Part shown: positions 46,567-57,079 of the stretch, in pieces
Layout: every line of letters begins with the position of its first letter
Numbering within the stretch: the first letter of the stretch is position 1
From: Rubripirellula tenax
GTDB lineage: Bacteria; Planctomycetota; Planctomycetia; Pirellulales; Pirellulaceae
DNA: 64,000 nt
Direction of reading: 5' to 3'
NCBI RefSeq assembly: GCF_007860125.1
Contig: NZ_SJPW01000001.1
Location: 620,001-684,000 of the forward strand
Program-made: the position numbers and the translations under genes
The notes under the pieces: model-generated
The model's input: only the letters and a program-made list of their open reading frames with translations
The model's database searches: none
What the model was told of the DNA's origin: nothing

Positions 46567-47556
46567 TCAGGGCCGTAGGTGGTCGATCCGCCGCCAACGA
46601 GCGAGTGAATCCAGCATTTGTCGATACAGCTTGGGCCAGCGAAACATCGCCCACACGACAAAGGGCAACAGCATGATCACGACCAAAACGGCCATGACTT
46701 CGAAGGCGAGTATGTAGTTGTCGATCTTACCGGCCAATCGAAGCCGGCGGAGAATCTGAACGGGTGCCGCGATCATCACTGCGATGACTCCCGTAAAGAG
46801 CAACATCTTTGCGATGCCAAACTGAAACCGATCGCCATGATGGTTTGCCGAACCGTTGCGGGCGCTCGCAGCGTCGCCGATGTATGAATTGGGCGTCCTA
46901 CGCAGTCGCGGATCCAGTCGTGATCTGACCAGGATCGCTCCCCCCCAGCTTCCTACCACCGCAAACAAGAAGCCAACAAACTCTGCGGAGAGCGTGACCT
47001 CGCCGCTGTACACAAACCAAACGTCATGGATCGACTGACCCTGCCATACGATGTAGCGGACGTACGAACACGCTGCGCCGATCGTGGCGCCGAGAGAGAA
47101 CCCGACGAAAAATCCCGTCACTGCCGCCTGCATGACAAGCCACGTCGGCGCGAGTGCAGCGGTCAAGATACGCATCACTGCCGCACCAAGCATCGCTCCC
47201 GTGGTGGCCCAAAGAATGACGAAAGCGACAGGCTGGAAGAAATATCCCCATGCCAACTGAATGTCCCAAACCAGCCAAGCCGCTGGCAGAAACGTAAACA
47301 ACGTCGCAACCGTTGCGGAAGCCGCCGCGCCGCAGATCGCGCCGGTTGCGGTTCCATTGTCGCGAAATTGGCTGGTGTGGATCGCCAAAATCAAGGGATC
47401 GGAAAGGTCCTCATCCCCATCGCTCGGCATAGCGCCGCAGGTGCACTTCGCGTTATCGGTGTCTGTTTTTGCGAAACCGTCACGCAAAGGAATTCCGCAA
47501 CGCGGGCATGCTTTCAACGGTTCGCAGACGGCTTTTTTGCGCATGATGGGATTCAT
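46567..47556 (-). CDS. Membrane protein with N-terminal zinc-ribbon-like segment
   Basis: A 329-residue protein. The N-terminus has CPRCGIPLRDGF and CTCGAMP, a zinc-ribbon-like pair, followed by a polar stretch and about seven TM segments (for example VATLFTFLPAAWLVWDI, FVILWATTGAMLGAAVM, LLFTGVIAVMIAAPV). Not recognised. The ATG at 47556 is chosen; a start at 47586 is possible. Confidence 0.65.
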   Translation of the reverse strand: MNPIMRKKAVCEPLKACPRCGIPLRDGFAKTDTDNAKCTCGAMPSDGDEDLSDPLILAIHTSQFRDNGTATGAICGAAASATVATLFTFLPAAWLVWDIQLAWGYFFQPVAFVILWATTGAMLGAAVMRILTAALAPTWLVMQAAVTGFFVGFSLGATIGAACSYVRYIVWQGQSIHDVWFVYSGEVTLSAEFVGFLFAVVGSWGGAILVRSRLDPRLRRTPNSYIGDAASARNGSANHHGDRFQFGIAKMLLFTGVIAVMIAAPVQILRRLRLAGKIDNYILAFEVMAVLVVIMLLPFVVWAMFRWPKLYRQMLDSLARWRRIDHLRP

Positions 47557-47615
47557 GCTAACACGAATGCCAATCCGGTCAGGCACTTTTGTCCGATCGC
47601 GCGGTAAACAGGCTG

Positions 47616-47816
47616 CTAAGCCGCACGCTTGATTTGCACTGGGCCGCCGACCGTTTCGATTGCCAATTCTAGATCGTTGAATTGGAAGACCAAGTTCTTG
47701 AAGCGGGCTGCATCGCGGGTCGTCGACGGAAGGTCAAGATCTTCCAAGAACTCTTGAACTTCGTTGAGCGACAACCGCCCGATCATTCGTTCGGGCGTTA
47801 CAGGGAACTCTTTCAT
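47616..47816 (-). CDS. Small protein of unknown function
   Basis: A 66-residue soluble acidic protein (MKEFPVTPERMIGRLSLNEV, then ending GGPVQIKRAA). It has no recognised domain. It lies upstream of the zinc-ribbon membrane protein gene on the same strand, 59 bp from it. Codon use and amino acid balance look coding, but the evidence is modest. Confidence 0.5.
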   Translation of the reverse strand: MKEFPVTPERMIGRLSLNEVQEFLEDLDLPSTTRDAARFKNLVFQFNDLELAIETVGGPVQIKRAA

Positions 47817-47977
47817 CGATCGATACCGCTGTGAAGGGCAAGGAGTGGATCTGACGCGTCGCTCGCGTTCCTTCCTCTCTTCACGTTCGGCAGGTCATCG
47901 ATCGCGTCCGAAGCGATCGCCCGGTCTTTCGACTCGTGACGATTGAACGGAAAAAAGCGTTGGTCAAAATGCGTTGG

Positions 47978-50452
47978 TCAGTGGTTCATGCTGCGACCGA
48001 AATCGGGGGCGCCACCGCCCTTGATCGTTGCGATCCACTGATCCAGTTGTGGGTTTTTCCAAAACTTGCCGCACAGTTCCAAGTATTCGAGCACCACTTT
48101 GGTCTCGCCGGCACGCAGGAGGGCGTCGGCTAGTTTCATACTTGGACCAAAGGAATTCAAATTCGGCGCCCCCGTCACGCGTCCGGATGCAAGCAGATGC
48201 TCGCAGGCGATCTTGGTCTTGCCATCGGCGATCGCCAAGTTCCCCAGGATCGTATGACCCTGGTGTTTCGAGTTTTCGTCGTCCGTCGCGATCAGTTGCT
48301 CAGCATACTGAGTCGCTTTGGCCGTGTTGCCGGCAACGTAGGCTGCTTTGGCCGCGTAGACTCGAGAATTTCGATCAGATGCACTCAGCTTCATTGCCGT
48401 TTCGAATTCGACCAGAGCGGCCGCCGCGTCTTTCTGCGTTTGCTTTTTCGATTTGCCGTACTGACTCAGCAAGTAAAGGTTACCCAATTGCTCGGCATAC
48501 TGAGCCTCTTCCGGGGCGAGTGCCTTGGCACGTTTGAACAATGCCTCGGCTTCATCACGTTCGGAAAGCAGAAAGAACGCAGCGGCGTTGCCAAGGATCG
48601 TGGCGTTTTTAGGATGGTCTTTGGTCTGCTTCAACCAGACTTGTTTCACCTGCATGTAACCGACGGGATCAATCGATGCATGCATGTGAGCAATCGTGCG
48701 GCTCATCGATTCGGGATAGCGATCGACCAATTCGGCCATCAGATTGGCGTGCGGCTTTCGAAGCTCTTTGTTCATGATGTTCTTGCTTTGGTAATAGCCC
48801 AGCAACCGAAGCTTGGACTCGAGTTGCTCGGGCCCTTCGGTTTGTGCTTTCGTTTCCATCGCGGCAATCTGATCTGGTGTTAGTCGGCGTCCTTCGCTCG
48901 TCAGGGTGAGGAGCGCCGAAGACGGAATCGGCATCGAAAGAACTTCGTCGATGTCTTCGGGTTCCGCTTTCGTTGGATCAGAGGCGGTTTCCGTTTTTCG
49001 CGTGACCTTGACAACGACTTCTTTGCCACGGCGGAGTGTAAATCCGGTGGGGGTGAGTTCGAACTTGCTGCTGGCTTCGCCGAGCGAAACTTCATAGTCG
49101 CCCGATCGCAGTCGCTGGACCTCGGTGCCCGTCACGGTGTCGACGGCCAGGACTTTGACATAGCGATGGCCGTCGCCATCGATGGCTTTCGAGATCGTCA
49201 CTTCGACACCGTCATCGAGCGCATCGATCTTCAACGTCCCTTTGTCCGTTTTGACGTAGATGACGCCGGCCGCCAGACAAGCGAATGCGGCCATCGCCAA
49301 CGCGATCCACTTGATCGGTGGACGTCGCCCGTGCCCGACTCGCGCGGCCGTCGGTTGAGTGAACGGAAGGATCGCTGCTTCGACTTCGCAAGGTGTTTGG
49401 AAGCGGTCGTCGGGGTCTTTCGCCATCATCCGGCTGATCACATCCGACAATCCCATCGGTACGTCAGGACGCAGTTCGGAAACGACAGCGGGTTGTGTTT
49501 CGGCGTGATCTTTGATGCGGTCGGCGACCGAACCGGCGTCAAAGGGCGGTCGTCCGACGAGCAGGTAGTGCAGGGTTGCGCCAAGGCTGTAGATGTCGCT
49601 GCGAATGTCGGCCTGTCGTGCATCGGCGGCTTGTTCGGGCGCGATGAAATCGGGTGTCCCCATCAACGTGCCGGCTGACGTCAGTTTCGAGTCCGTGCTG
49701 CCTTGCTCGGCGGATGCCATCATCGTTTCCGATACCAACGACGCCAGGCCGAAGTCGAGAACCTTGACGGATCCATCGGGCGTCTGCATCAAATTGTGTG
49801 GCTTGATGTCTCGATGCACCATGCCTTGATCGTGTGCGTGCTGCAATCCGGCGGCGGCTTGCCCAATGGCGTCGCATGCCTGGGCCACCGGCATGGCTCC
49901 ATCTCGCCGCACCCGTTGGGCCAAATTGATGCCATCGACGTACTCCATCACCAAAAAATGGACGTCGCCGAACTGGTCAGCATCGTAGGCGGTGACGATG
50001 TTACGGTGCGAAAGTTGAGCCGCCGTTTTGACTTCGCGATGAAACCGTTGGATGACTTCGGGGCGCCGCATCAGTTCGGGCTTGATGATTTTGAGCGCGA
50101 CGATCCGATCCATCACACGATGCTTGGCCTTGAAGACGTCGCCCATGCCGCCGCGGGCGATCAGTTCGGCGATTTCGTAGCGTGGATTGTTTTGCAAATC
50201 GTCACGTCCATGACGATGTTCGTCATCCACACTTGAACGTTGCAACAGGACGGCGAAGCTGTCGTCGTCCGACATCGCCAAAAGGGTTTCGCAACAGGAC
50301 TCGCATTCGCGGATATGGTCTTCCAGCGTCGCGATTTCAACCGCGGGCAACTGTCCCGTCGAGAACGCCTTCAAGTCATCATTTGTCGGGTGCATCATGT
50401 CGCAAAGCATGGGCCTTGTCTCCGATAGGGGTTGTATCGTTTCGGTGGGCAT
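47978..50452 (-). CDS. Transmembrane Ser/Thr protein kinase with ZAS-like motif and TPRs
   Basis: An 824-residue kinase. Residues 25-60 resemble a zinc-binding anti-sigma domain, with HxxxCxxC as His46, Cys50, Cys53. The Hanks kinase domain spans about 92-350: glycine loop ARGGMGDVF, Lys121, HRDIKPHN with Asp215, DFG at 233-235, and MGTPDFIAPEQ. A TM segment follows (WIALAMAAFACLAAGVIYV), then an extracytoplasmic region and C-terminal TPR-like repeats (about 580-800: AAFFLLSERDEAEALFKRAKAL, AKAAYVAGNTAKATQYAEQL). It is 43 bp after an ECF sigma gene on the same strand, so the pair probably form a signalling unit in which phosphorylation controls sigma. Confidence 0.92.
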   Translation of the reverse strand: MPTETIQPLSETRPMLCDMMHPTNDDLKAFSTGQLPAVEIATLEDHIRECESCCETLLAMSDDDSFAVLLQRSSVDDEHRHGRDDLQNNPRYEIAELIARGGMGDVFKAKHRVMDRIVALKIIKPELMRRPEVIQRFHREVKTAAQLSHRNIVTAYDADQFGDVHFLVMEYVDGINLAQRVRRDGAMPVAQACDAIGQAAAGLQHAHDQGMVHRDIKPHNLMQTPDGSVKVLDFGLASLVSETMMASAEQGSTDSKLTSAGTLMGTPDFIAPEQAADARQADIRSDIYSLGATLHYLLVGRPPFDAGSVADRIKDHAETQPAVVSELRPDVPMGLSDVISRMMAKDPDDRFQTPCEVEAAILPFTQPTAARVGHGRRPPIKWIALAMAAFACLAAGVIYVKTDKGTLKIDALDDGVEVTISKAIDGDGHRYVKVLAVDTVTGTEVQRLRSGDYEVSLGEASSKFELTPTGFTLRRGKEVVVKVTRKTETASDPTKAEPEDIDEVLSMPIPSSALLTLTSEGRRLTPDQIAAMETKAQTEGPEQLESKLRLLGYYQSKNIMNKELRKPHANLMAELVDRYPESMSRTIAHMHASIDPVGYMQVKQVWLKQTKDHPKNATILGNAAAFFLLSERDEAEALFKRAKALAPEEAQYAEQLGNLYLLSQYGKSKKQTQKDAAAALVEFETAMKLSASDRNSRVYAAKAAYVAGNTAKATQYAEQLIATDDENSKHQGHTILGNLAIADGKTKIACEHLLASGRVTGAPNLNSFGPSMKLADALLRAGETKVVLEYLELCGKFWKNPQLDQWIATIKGGGAPDFGRSMNH

Positions 50453-50495
50453 TCACTTAGGGAGTGCCGCAGCCGGCGACTTCTTTCAGCACTTT

Positions 50496-51113
50496 CTAAC
50501 TTTTCTTTTCGGGTCCGGCCGTCGTGGCATGCTCGACAAGCCCGGCCGCTTCTTGCCGAAGACGGCTTAGAACTCGCGATTTCGCGATAAAGACCGCGTT
50601 GAGCGTCATTCCAAGTTCCCGCGCCGCGACGTCAGCCCGTGCTCCATCAATCGCGACTCGCTTGAAGGCGTTCCAGGTTTCCGGCGAAAAATGCCGTTCG
50701 GCTTGGATCATCAATTGGCCAGCCACATGGCGGTCGTGTTCGTCGTCCCAGAGCCGGCTCATATCACTGGCCGGGTCATCCAGTTCGGCCAAGCGGCGGA
50801 CGACGTCGGATCCGTCTGCGGTGCGGGGGTGGCGATCGCGGGTACGCCAGAACGTCCGCAATCGGTGCACAAGAATCGTTTTTATCCAAGCCCGAAACGC
50901 ACCCGTTCGTCCGTTGTGCTCGAACGTGCCGACCTCTTTGGAAACTACCCAAAGAACTTCCTGCGCCAGGTCGTCCGCGTCGCTGGGCTGGACGTCGTAC
51001 TTTCGCATCCAGGCGACCAACAAGGGTCGATACAGGATATCCAGACGGTTCCAAATTTCGGAATCATCGGAGTGCTTGATTCGCTGTAAAAGCGATAGCG
51101 AGGTGTCGGCCAT
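50496..51113 (-). CDS. ECF-type RNA polymerase sigma factor linked to a Ser/Thr kinase
   Basis: A 205-residue sigma factor. Region 2 shows RPLLVAWMRKYDVQPSDADDLAQEVLWVVSKEVGTFEHNG and FRAWIKTILVHRLRTFWR; region 4 shows FSPETWNAFKRVAIDGARADVAARELGMTLNAVFIAKSRVLSRLRQEA. It belongs to planctomycete-type ECF groups found beside Ser/Thr kinases. The start is likely the ATG at 51113; the frame continues to 51176. It is 43 bp upstream of the kinase gene. Confidence 0.88.
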   Translation of the reverse strand: MADTSLSLLQRIKHSDDSEIWNRLDILYRPLLVAWMRKYDVQPSDADDLAQEVLWVVSKEVGTFEHNGRTGAFRAWIKTILVHRLRTFWRTRDRHPRTADGSDVVRRLAELDDPASDMSRLWDDEHDRHVAGQLMIQAERHFSPETWNAFKRVAIDGARADVAARELGMTLNAVFIAKSRVLSRLRQEAAGLVEHATTAGPEKKS

Positions 51114-51217
51114 CGTTGGTCGAGTATCGGGAAAGGAGGTGATGCCGAACGGAATACTTCGATCGGTTTCACTCACCTTAACCGCTGACGGCGAACCACG
51201 TCATTCACATTCGGCGT

Positions 51218-51904
51218 TTACTCGCGGAAACGGTATCCGACACCCCGAACCGTTTCGATCAAATCGGCTGCATCGCCCATCTTCTTTCGCAGTGCTCGAA
51301 CGTGGACATCGATCGTTCGTTCCAGCACCATCGTGTCTTCGCCCAGGGCCGCGTCGACCAGTTCGGCGCGTCCGAAAGCCCGTCCGGGTTGCCGAATTAA
51401 CGTTTCCAGTAATTGAAACTCGCTTTTGGTCAGCTTCAATTGCGTATCGCCGATGCTGGCGACGAAGCGCCGGCGGTCGATCATCACATCGTGGTGGCTG
51501 ACTTGATCCGCATCTTCAACAACCGGTTCGCGGCGACGCAGCAGTGCCTTGAGCCGTTGCAACAGTACCTTGTAACTCTCGACTGGCTTGACCACATAGT
51601 CATCGGCGCCGACGGCGAACCCGACGACTTGATCCGACTCTTCGCCCAGCGCGCTGAGCATCAAGATCAATGTGTCTTTCGTTGCTGGATTGGCGCGAAG
51701 CTGCTTGCAAACGTCGACACCGTTGAGAATCGGTAGGTCGACGTCCAAGAAGATGACGTCGGGCAATTGTAACTTGGCCAGCCTGATCGCCTCGCGTCCA
51801 TCGGCGGCCCGGAAAACCTCGTATCCGGCTCGCTGAAGTTGATACTCCAACGTTTCCGCAAGCGGTCGGTAGTCCTCGACAATCAATACTGTAATTTTCG
51901 ACAT
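51218..51904 (-). CDS. Response regulator, OmpR/PhoB family
   Basis: A 228-residue two-component regulator. The receiver domain has the acidic pair in LIVEDYRP, phospho-acceptor Asp54 in IFLDVDLPIL, Ser/Lys residues in MLSALGEESDQVV and DDYVVKPVE. The winged helix (LKLTKSEFQLLETLIRQPGRAFGRAELV, TIDVHVRALRKKMGDAADLIETVRGVGYRF) is PhoB/OmpR-like. The ATG at 51904 is chosen; the extension to 51982 is unlike the family. Its likely partner is the histidine kinase gene upstream, 203 bp away, which leaves room for its own promoter. Confidence 0.95.
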   Translation of the reverse strand: MSKITVLIVEDYRPLAETLEYQLQRAGYEVFRAADGREAIRLAKLQLPDVIFLDVDLPILNGVDVCKQLRANPATKDTLILMLSALGEESDQVVGFAVGADDYVVKPVESYKVLLQRLKALLRRREPVVEDADQVSHHDVMIDRRRFVASIGDTQLKLTKSEFQLLETLIRQPGRAFGRAELVDAALGEDTMVLERTIDVHVRALRKKMGDAADLIETVRGVGYRFRE

Positions 51905-52014
51905 GTTTTCTTCGTTTTGCACACTCGTGCCGGACGGAAGCACGGCCGCGAAGGACCTCGGATCCGATGAAACAAGTTGCATTTCACTGCCAAGACGGAA
52001 GGTGGGGAAAAGTA

Positions 52015-52028
52015 TGACAGATCTGTCA
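52015..52028. promoter_or_regulatory. 14-bp palindrome upstream of the response regulator gene
   Basis: TGACAGATCTGTCA is its own reverse complement. It lies 111 bp upstream of the regulator's start, in the 203-bp gap after the kinase gene. It holds CTGTCAT, which resembles a PHO-box half, but no second half at the expected spacing is seen. Confidence 0.4.
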
Positions 52029-52107
52029 CCGACGCTCGGTCGTCATCGTGAACGATGCGGCCCATCTGTGCATCCCACCAAAGCCCCGTTATTTGGTGAA
52101 GTTTTCG

Positions 52108-53553
52108 TTAATTCTTGGCACGCGACGACCCGTGCGTTGGCGACTTTTCCTCAACACACTTCGGCAAAAGGACCTCGAACTGAGCGCCTTCGCCGGGTCG
52201 GCTGCTGACCCTGACTTCGCCCCGCAGCGCGTGTACCAAGTTTTTGACAATCGATAGGCCAATGCCGGTGCCTTCGGGCAAGGCGCTGGTCCCATCGTCG
52301 CGCGCGATTCGCGATGTTTCGACGCGATAGAAACGCTCGAAGATTCTTTTTTGTTCGCCCGGCGGAATGCCCACGCCATCGTCTTTGACGACCAAGGCGA
52401 TGAATCGGCCGGCGTCACCGATACTGACGTTTACGTTTCCGCCGGACGATGTGTACCGGATCGCGTTGCCGATCAGGTTGTTTACGATCGTCAATGTTGC
52501 TTCGCGATCACTCATCACACTTGCGGACTGCGACGGGTCAAAGTGCAGCCGGATCCCGTTGGCTTCGGCGACCGGTCGATTCGAACGCAAGGACTCGTCA
52601 ATCACGTCGGCCAAATGGATGACTGAAATCGACAATTGCGAACGACCCGCTTGGGCTCGCGCCAACTTCATCATGTCGGCGATCAAGCGTTCCAAACGCA
52701 AGCACTGGATGTGGATCTGGCTCATGAAGTGTTTGGCGGCCGACGGGTCGTCTTCGATTGCCAATTCGACCGTTTCGGCATAACCCTTGATCGCGGCCAG
52801 CGGCGTTTTCAATTCGTGAGAGATGTTGGCCACGAATTCGCGGCGCATTTCGTCGACTCGGTTGGTTTCGGTTTCGTCGCGCAGCGAAACCAGGAACTGC
52901 ATCGCGGGGCCCCCGTCGATGGGGTCGACGCGAACCTTGATCGGCCGCAGCGTCTCTTCATCACCGATCTCGACCATGAATTTCTGTGTCCCCTCGCCGG
53001 CGGATGCCGACTGAATGCTGCGAGCCAGATCGGGGATGCGAACGATTTCGGTCAATACACGTCCGTCGAGCGACTCGTGTCTGGAAACGGCCAACAAGCG
53101 ACGTGCCGACGGATTGATGAGAAGGATATTGCCGCAGTGAGACAGCAGGATCACGCCGTCACGCATCATCTGCAGCGCCGATGCCGTCTGTTCCGCTTCC
53201 TGGTGCAGCTTCGTCCAGCGTCGTTGCCAATCGTCCGCATTTTCACGAGCGGCCGCGACGGCGTTTCGAATGCGAATCGATTGGTTGGCCGCGCGGTTCT
53301 TGGACCACCGGTCGCCCAAAGCCATGGCGGTGACGGCGGCGAACAACGTCCACCCGACCGACCCCGATGCCCATCCGACTGCGGCGCCGACAACGGCCGG
53401 AACCGCCACCAGAAAACTCGACGAGACGGGCGCCGAATCGGTCAAATCGTCGTAAGGCGGTGTTGGAGAAGACGGTGCAAGCACGCAATCGAACCGGGAT
53501 GGGGAAGCGAGTCGACCGGGGCGGGCGCGTTCGACGTTTGACCGTACAATCAT
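52108..53553 (-). CDS. Sensor histidine kinase (PhoR-like)
   Basis: A 481-residue membrane kinase. The N-terminus has one or two TM segments (SFLVAVPAVVGAAVGWA, VGWTLFAAVTAMALG), followed by a PAS-like domain (MMRDGVILLSHCGNILLINPSARRLL), the H-box with His246 (FVANISHELKTPLAAIKGYAE), and an ATPase domain with N-box LTIVNNLIGNAIRY, G-boxes (VVKDDGVGIPPGEQKRIFERFYR, GTGIGLSIVKNLV). The order TM-PAS-HisKA-HATPase is that of PhoR. It is upstream of the PhoB-like regulator. Phosphate sensing is likely but not shown by the sequence. Confidence 0.93.
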   Translation of the reverse strand: MIVRSNVERARPGRLASPSRFDCVLAPSSPTPPYDDLTDSAPVSSSFLVAVPAVVGAAVGWASGSVGWTLFAAVTAMALGDRWSKNRAANQSIRIRNAVAAARENADDWQRRWTKLHQEAEQTASALQMMRDGVILLSHCGNILLINPSARRLLAVSRHESLDGRVLTEIVRIPDLARSIQSASAGEGTQKFMVEIGDEETLRPIKVRVDPIDGGPAMQFLVSLRDETETNRVDEMRREFVANISHELKTPLAAIKGYAETVELAIEDDPSAAKHFMSQIHIQCLRLERLIADMMKLARAQAGRSQLSISVIHLADVIDESLRSNRPVAEANGIRLHFDPSQSASVMSDREATLTIVNNLIGNAIRYTSSGGNVNVSIGDAGRFIALVVKDDGVGIPPGEQKRIFERFYRVETSRIARDDGTSALPEGTGIGLSIVKNLVHALRGEVRVSSRPGEGAQFEVLLPKCVEEKSPTHGSSRAKN

Positions 53554-53647
53554 GGTCGCTCAGCCTGGATTCTGACACAGGACGCCAGCCGTTCCTAACG
53601 CAATATTCACAAATTTACCCTACTCAATCAACGTAATTCACCTCCTC

Positions 53648-56600
53648 ATGGCCACCCCTCTTCGTGCCCCCGCCGGCAGCCCGAACTTTCCCGCGCTCGA
53701 GCAAGATGTCCTGAAGTTCTGGGACGAGCACGATATTTACGCCCAGTCGCTGGCCGCTCGCGCGAGCTGTCCGTCGTTCGTCTTCTATGAAGGTCCCCCG
53801 ACCGCCAACGGCATGCCGCACCCCGGGCACTGTTTGACCCGCAGCATCAAGGACGTCTTCCCCCGCTACAAAACGATGAAGGGATTCCGTTGCGAGCGTA
53901 AAGCGGGCTGGGACACCCACGGTTTGCCGGTCGAAGTCGAAGTCGGCAAGGAAATGGGCATCCACAGCAAGGAAGACATCGAGGCCTACGGTGAAGAACC
54001 GTTCATCCAAAAATGCCAACAAAGCGTTTGGCGTTACATGCAACAGTGGCAAACGCTGACCCGCCGACTCGGGTTCTGGGTCGACCTGGAAGACGCCTAC
54101 GTTACCTATCACCAGAGTTATGTCGAGTCGGTGTGGTGGAGTCTGAAGAATCTGTTCGACCGAGGACTGCTTTACCAAGGACACAAAATCGTATGGTGGT
54201 GGGCCCAAGGTGGGACGGCGCTGTCGGCCGGCGAAGTCGGCCAGGGCTACCGTGAAGTCGCGGACCCGAGTGTCTATGTGCTGTTTCGTTTGTACGACGA
54301 CGCGGGCAAACCGACCAACCGATCGCTGGTCGTGTGGACGACGACGCCATGGACCTTGCCCAGCAATATGTACGCAGCGGTTCACCCAACCGATGTCGAC
54401 TATAGCGTCGTCCGCGATTCCGAAACGGGCGAAGAGTTGGTGTTGGCAACGAAGTTGGTCGAAACGGTTGCCGGTAAACTGAAACGCGAGTTGGAAGTCG
54501 TCGAGTCGTTGTCCGGCGCGTCGCTGATCGGGCGGCGCTATCAACCGCCCTTCGATGACTACGTGACCGCGACTGGTGATCCGACAGGTAAACTTGCCGT
54601 TGGTGGTGATACTGAACACAAGTATTGGCGCGTGGTTGCAGCGGATTTTGTGACCACGGAATCGGGGTCCGGTATCGTTCACCAGGCTCCGGCGTTCGGC
54701 GAGGTCGACCATGAAGTGTTGGTGTCCGAGCGAAGTCGATTCGTACAATCCGATGCACCGGAGTTGTTGTGTGCAGTCGGTCCGGACGGGAAATTCACCG
54801 ATGAATTTTTACCGATGAAGGGCACGTGGGTCAAAGACGCGGACAAGCCGATCATCCGCTTGCTGAAAGAATCATCGCTATTGCTGATGCAGGAACAGTA
54901 TCTGCACGAATATCCATTCTGTTGGCGGGCCAGCGAAGATCCGTTGATCCAGTATCCGCGTCGAAGCTGGTTTATCCAGACAACGAAGTTTCGCGATCTG
55001 ATGCTGAAGAACAATTCCAAGATTGGGTGGCAGCCCGAGCATATCCGCGACGGACGCTTTGGAAACTTCTTGGAATCGAATGTCGATTGGGCGCTGTCGC
55101 GTGAACGGTACTGGGGCACGCCGCTGCCGATCTGGGTTTGCCAAGCGACCGGACAAGCCGAAGCCATCGATAGCTACGACCAATTGTTGGCCAAGCCCGG
55201 CGTCACGGGAACAGAAGTCTGGGACGCCGCCAAAGCAGCCAACCCAGAATTGGTCGACGATTTGCGTGTCCACAAACCGTACATCGACGCGGTCACTTAC
55301 GATTCGCCGTTCGAGAAAGGCGCGCGGATGAAACGCGTCACCGAAGTCATCGATTGTTGGTACGACAGCGGCGCGATGCCGTTCGCCCAGTGGGGTTGGC
55401 CACACAAAAATGACGAGAAGTTCCGCGACCAGTTTCCGGCCGACTTCATCAGCGAAGCGCTCGACCAGACCCGAGGTTGGTTCTACAGCCAGTTGGCAAT
55501 CAGCACGATGTTGTTCGGCGAAGGCGCGGCGATCAGCGATTCGAAGGCTCTGGACGCCGAGACGCGCACGACTACGCCGACGCTTGCTGGTTTCGATACC
55601 GACTATCCGATCCCCTTCCGCAACTGCATCGTGCTTGGATTGATGCTTGGCGAAGACGGGAAAAAAATGTCAAAGAAGGACAAGAACTTCCGCGAACCTG
55701 CCGAGATTTTTGACAAGTACGGTGCCGACGCGCTGCGTTGGTTCTTCTTCAGCAAACAAACGCCTTGGACTGCGATCCAATACAAGGAACAAGCGATCAA
55801 GGATTCGATCCCCGAGTTCTTGCTGCGGACTTGGAACACGTTCAGCTTCCTGACCATCTATGCCGAGATTGACGGATTCGATCCCACGACAGCCGTCGGT
55901 GCGGATGACCAACTGTCGCCCGCTTCGCTGGCGTCGGCGCCAACGTATCGCGATGCTTCCAAACGAAGTGAGATCGACCGCTGGATCTTGTCGGAACTGA
56001 ACCAAACGATCGCAACGGTCACCGACAAGATGGACGCGCTCGACAACTACAACGCATGTAAAGCGATCACGGCTTTGGTCGACGGGCTGAGCAATTGGTA
56101 TGTCCGACGCAGTCGCGATCGGTTCTGGGCCAAAGAAACGGACTCGCAAGACAAGGCCGACGCATACTGGACTTTGTACGAGACGCTGTTGGAATTGGCA
56201 AAGCTGGTCGCGCCGTTCGTTCCATTCTTGTCGGAAACCCTGTGGCAGAACCTGACCGCGCCGTTCGGTGATCGCGTCAAGAAAAGCGTTCATTTGTGCG
56301 ACTATCCCGTCGCCGACGCCTCGCGTATCGATGCGAATTTGTCGGCATCGATGACGCTGCTTCGCGAGATCGCCTCGATGGGTCGGGCGGCACGTGCGGA
56401 AGCAAAATTGAAAGTGCGGTTGCCACTGTCGCGGGTCGAGGTGGTGCTGACAAATGATGCTCGGATCGCTTGGCTACAGAATCACGACGAACTTGTGCGT
56501 GAGGAACTGAACGTCAAATCGGTCGAGTACACGACCGAGGGCGACCAGTATGTCCAATACACCGTCGTGCCGAACTTTAAGCGGTTGGGCCCCAAAGTTG

Positions 56601-57079
56601 GCAAGCAAATTCCTGCGGTCAAAGCCGCACTCGCGAAAGCCGATGGCAACGAATTCTTGCAACAACTGTCGTCGCAAGGTTTCGTGACACTGTCGCTTCC
56701 GGGTGGGGACGTGAAATTGGATAGCGACGACATCGAAGTTCGTTTGCAAGCTCGCGAAGGTTGGGCAGCGGCTCAGGGGACTCAATGCGTTGTGGTGCTG
56801 AACACCGAAGTCACCGATGAACTGCGCCGTGAGGGTGTGGCAAAGGACTTGATTCGGACGATTCAAAGCCAACGCAAGGTAATCGCGTGCGAATACACCG
56901 ATCGCATCCGCGTCGGCGTGGTCACCGATGAAGATGAAGTGACCGCCGCCATCGCCGAACACGGCGAAATGATCCGCAGCGAAACGCTTGCCGATGCTTT
57001 GGCGATCGGTGCGATCGACGCAGTAACGCCGGTCGAAACCGAATCGGGGAACGTCTATGTGTGCAAGGTGACCGCGTGA
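53648..57079 (+). CDS. ileS: Isoleucine--tRNA ligase
   Basis: Class I synthetase, 1143 residues, longer than the roughly 940 of the usual bacterial type and typical of the second (eukaryote-like) IleRS class, often linked with mupirocin tolerance. The HIGH motif is HPGH in [12 protein letters not shown], the KMSKS motif is KMSKK in [15 protein letters not shown], and WDTHGLPVE and [10 protein letters not shown] (editing domain region) are present. A C-terminal anticodon-binding domain follows. The ATG at 53648 is directly preceded by CACCTCCTC, which is unlike a ribosome-binding site. The stop overlaps purN by 4 bp (GTGA). Confidence 0.97.
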   Translation: MATPLRAPAGSPNFPALEQDVLKFWDEHDIYAQSLAARASCPSFVFYEGPPTANGMPHPGHCLTRSIKDVFPRYKTMKGFRCERKAGWDTHGLPVEVEVGKEMGIHSKEDIEAYGEEPFIQKCQQSVWRYMQQWQTLTRRLGFWVDLEDAYVTYHQSYVESVWWSLKNLFDRGLLYQGHKIVWWWAQGGTALSAGEVGQGYREVADPSVYVLFRLYDDAGKPTNRSLVVWTTTPWTLPSNMYAAVHPTDVDYSVVRDSETGEELVLATKLVETVAGKLKRELEVVESLSGASLIGRRYQPPFDDYVTATGDPTGKLAVGGDTEHKYWRVVAADFVTTESGSGIVHQAPAFGEVDHEVLVSERSRFVQSDAPELLCAVGPDGKFTDEFLPMKGTWVKDADKPIIRLLKESSLLLMQEQYLHEYPFCWRASEDPLIQYPRRSWFIQTTKFRDLMLKNNSKIGWQPEHIRDGRFGNFLESNVDWALSRERYWGTPLPIWVCQATGQAEAIDSYDQLLAKPGVTGTEVWDAAKAANPELVDDLRVHKPYIDAVTYDSPFEKGARMKRVTEVIDCWYDSGAMPFAQWGWPHKNDEKFRDQFPADFISEALDQTRGWFYSQLAISTMLFGEGAAISDSKALDAETRTTTPTLAGFDTDYPIPFRNCIVLGLMLGEDGKKMSKKDKNFREPAEIFDKYGADALRWFFFSKQTPWTAIQYKEQAIKDSIPEFLLRTWNTFSFLTIYAEIDGFDPTTAVGADDQLSPASLASAPTYRDASKRSEIDRWILSELNQTIATVTDKMDALDNYNACKAITALVDGLSNWYVRRSRDRFWAKETDSQDKADAYWTLYETLLELAKLVAPFVPFLSETLWQNLTAPFGDRVKKSVHLCDYPVADASRIDANLSASMTLLREIASMGRAARAEAKLKVRLPLSRVEVVLTNDARIAWLQNHDELVREELNVKSVEYTTEGDQYVQYTVVPNFKRLGPKVGKQIPAVKAALAKADGNEFLQQLSSQGFVTLSLPGGDVKLDSDDIEVRLQAREGWAAAQGTQCVVVLNTEVTDELRREGVAKDLIRTIQSQRKVIACEYTDRIRVGVVTDEDEVTAAIAEHGEMIRSETLADALAIGAIDAVTPVETESGNVYVCKVTA

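Noticed and set aside
52015-52028. A true PHO box before the PhoB-like regulator
   Set aside because: Only one CTGTCAT half is present, inside a palindrome; the direct-repeat structure of a PHO box is absent.
53624-54748. 374-codon frame opposite ileS
   Set aside because: Lies over the conserved catalytic core of ileS; its composition is that of an antisense shadow in GC-rich DNA.
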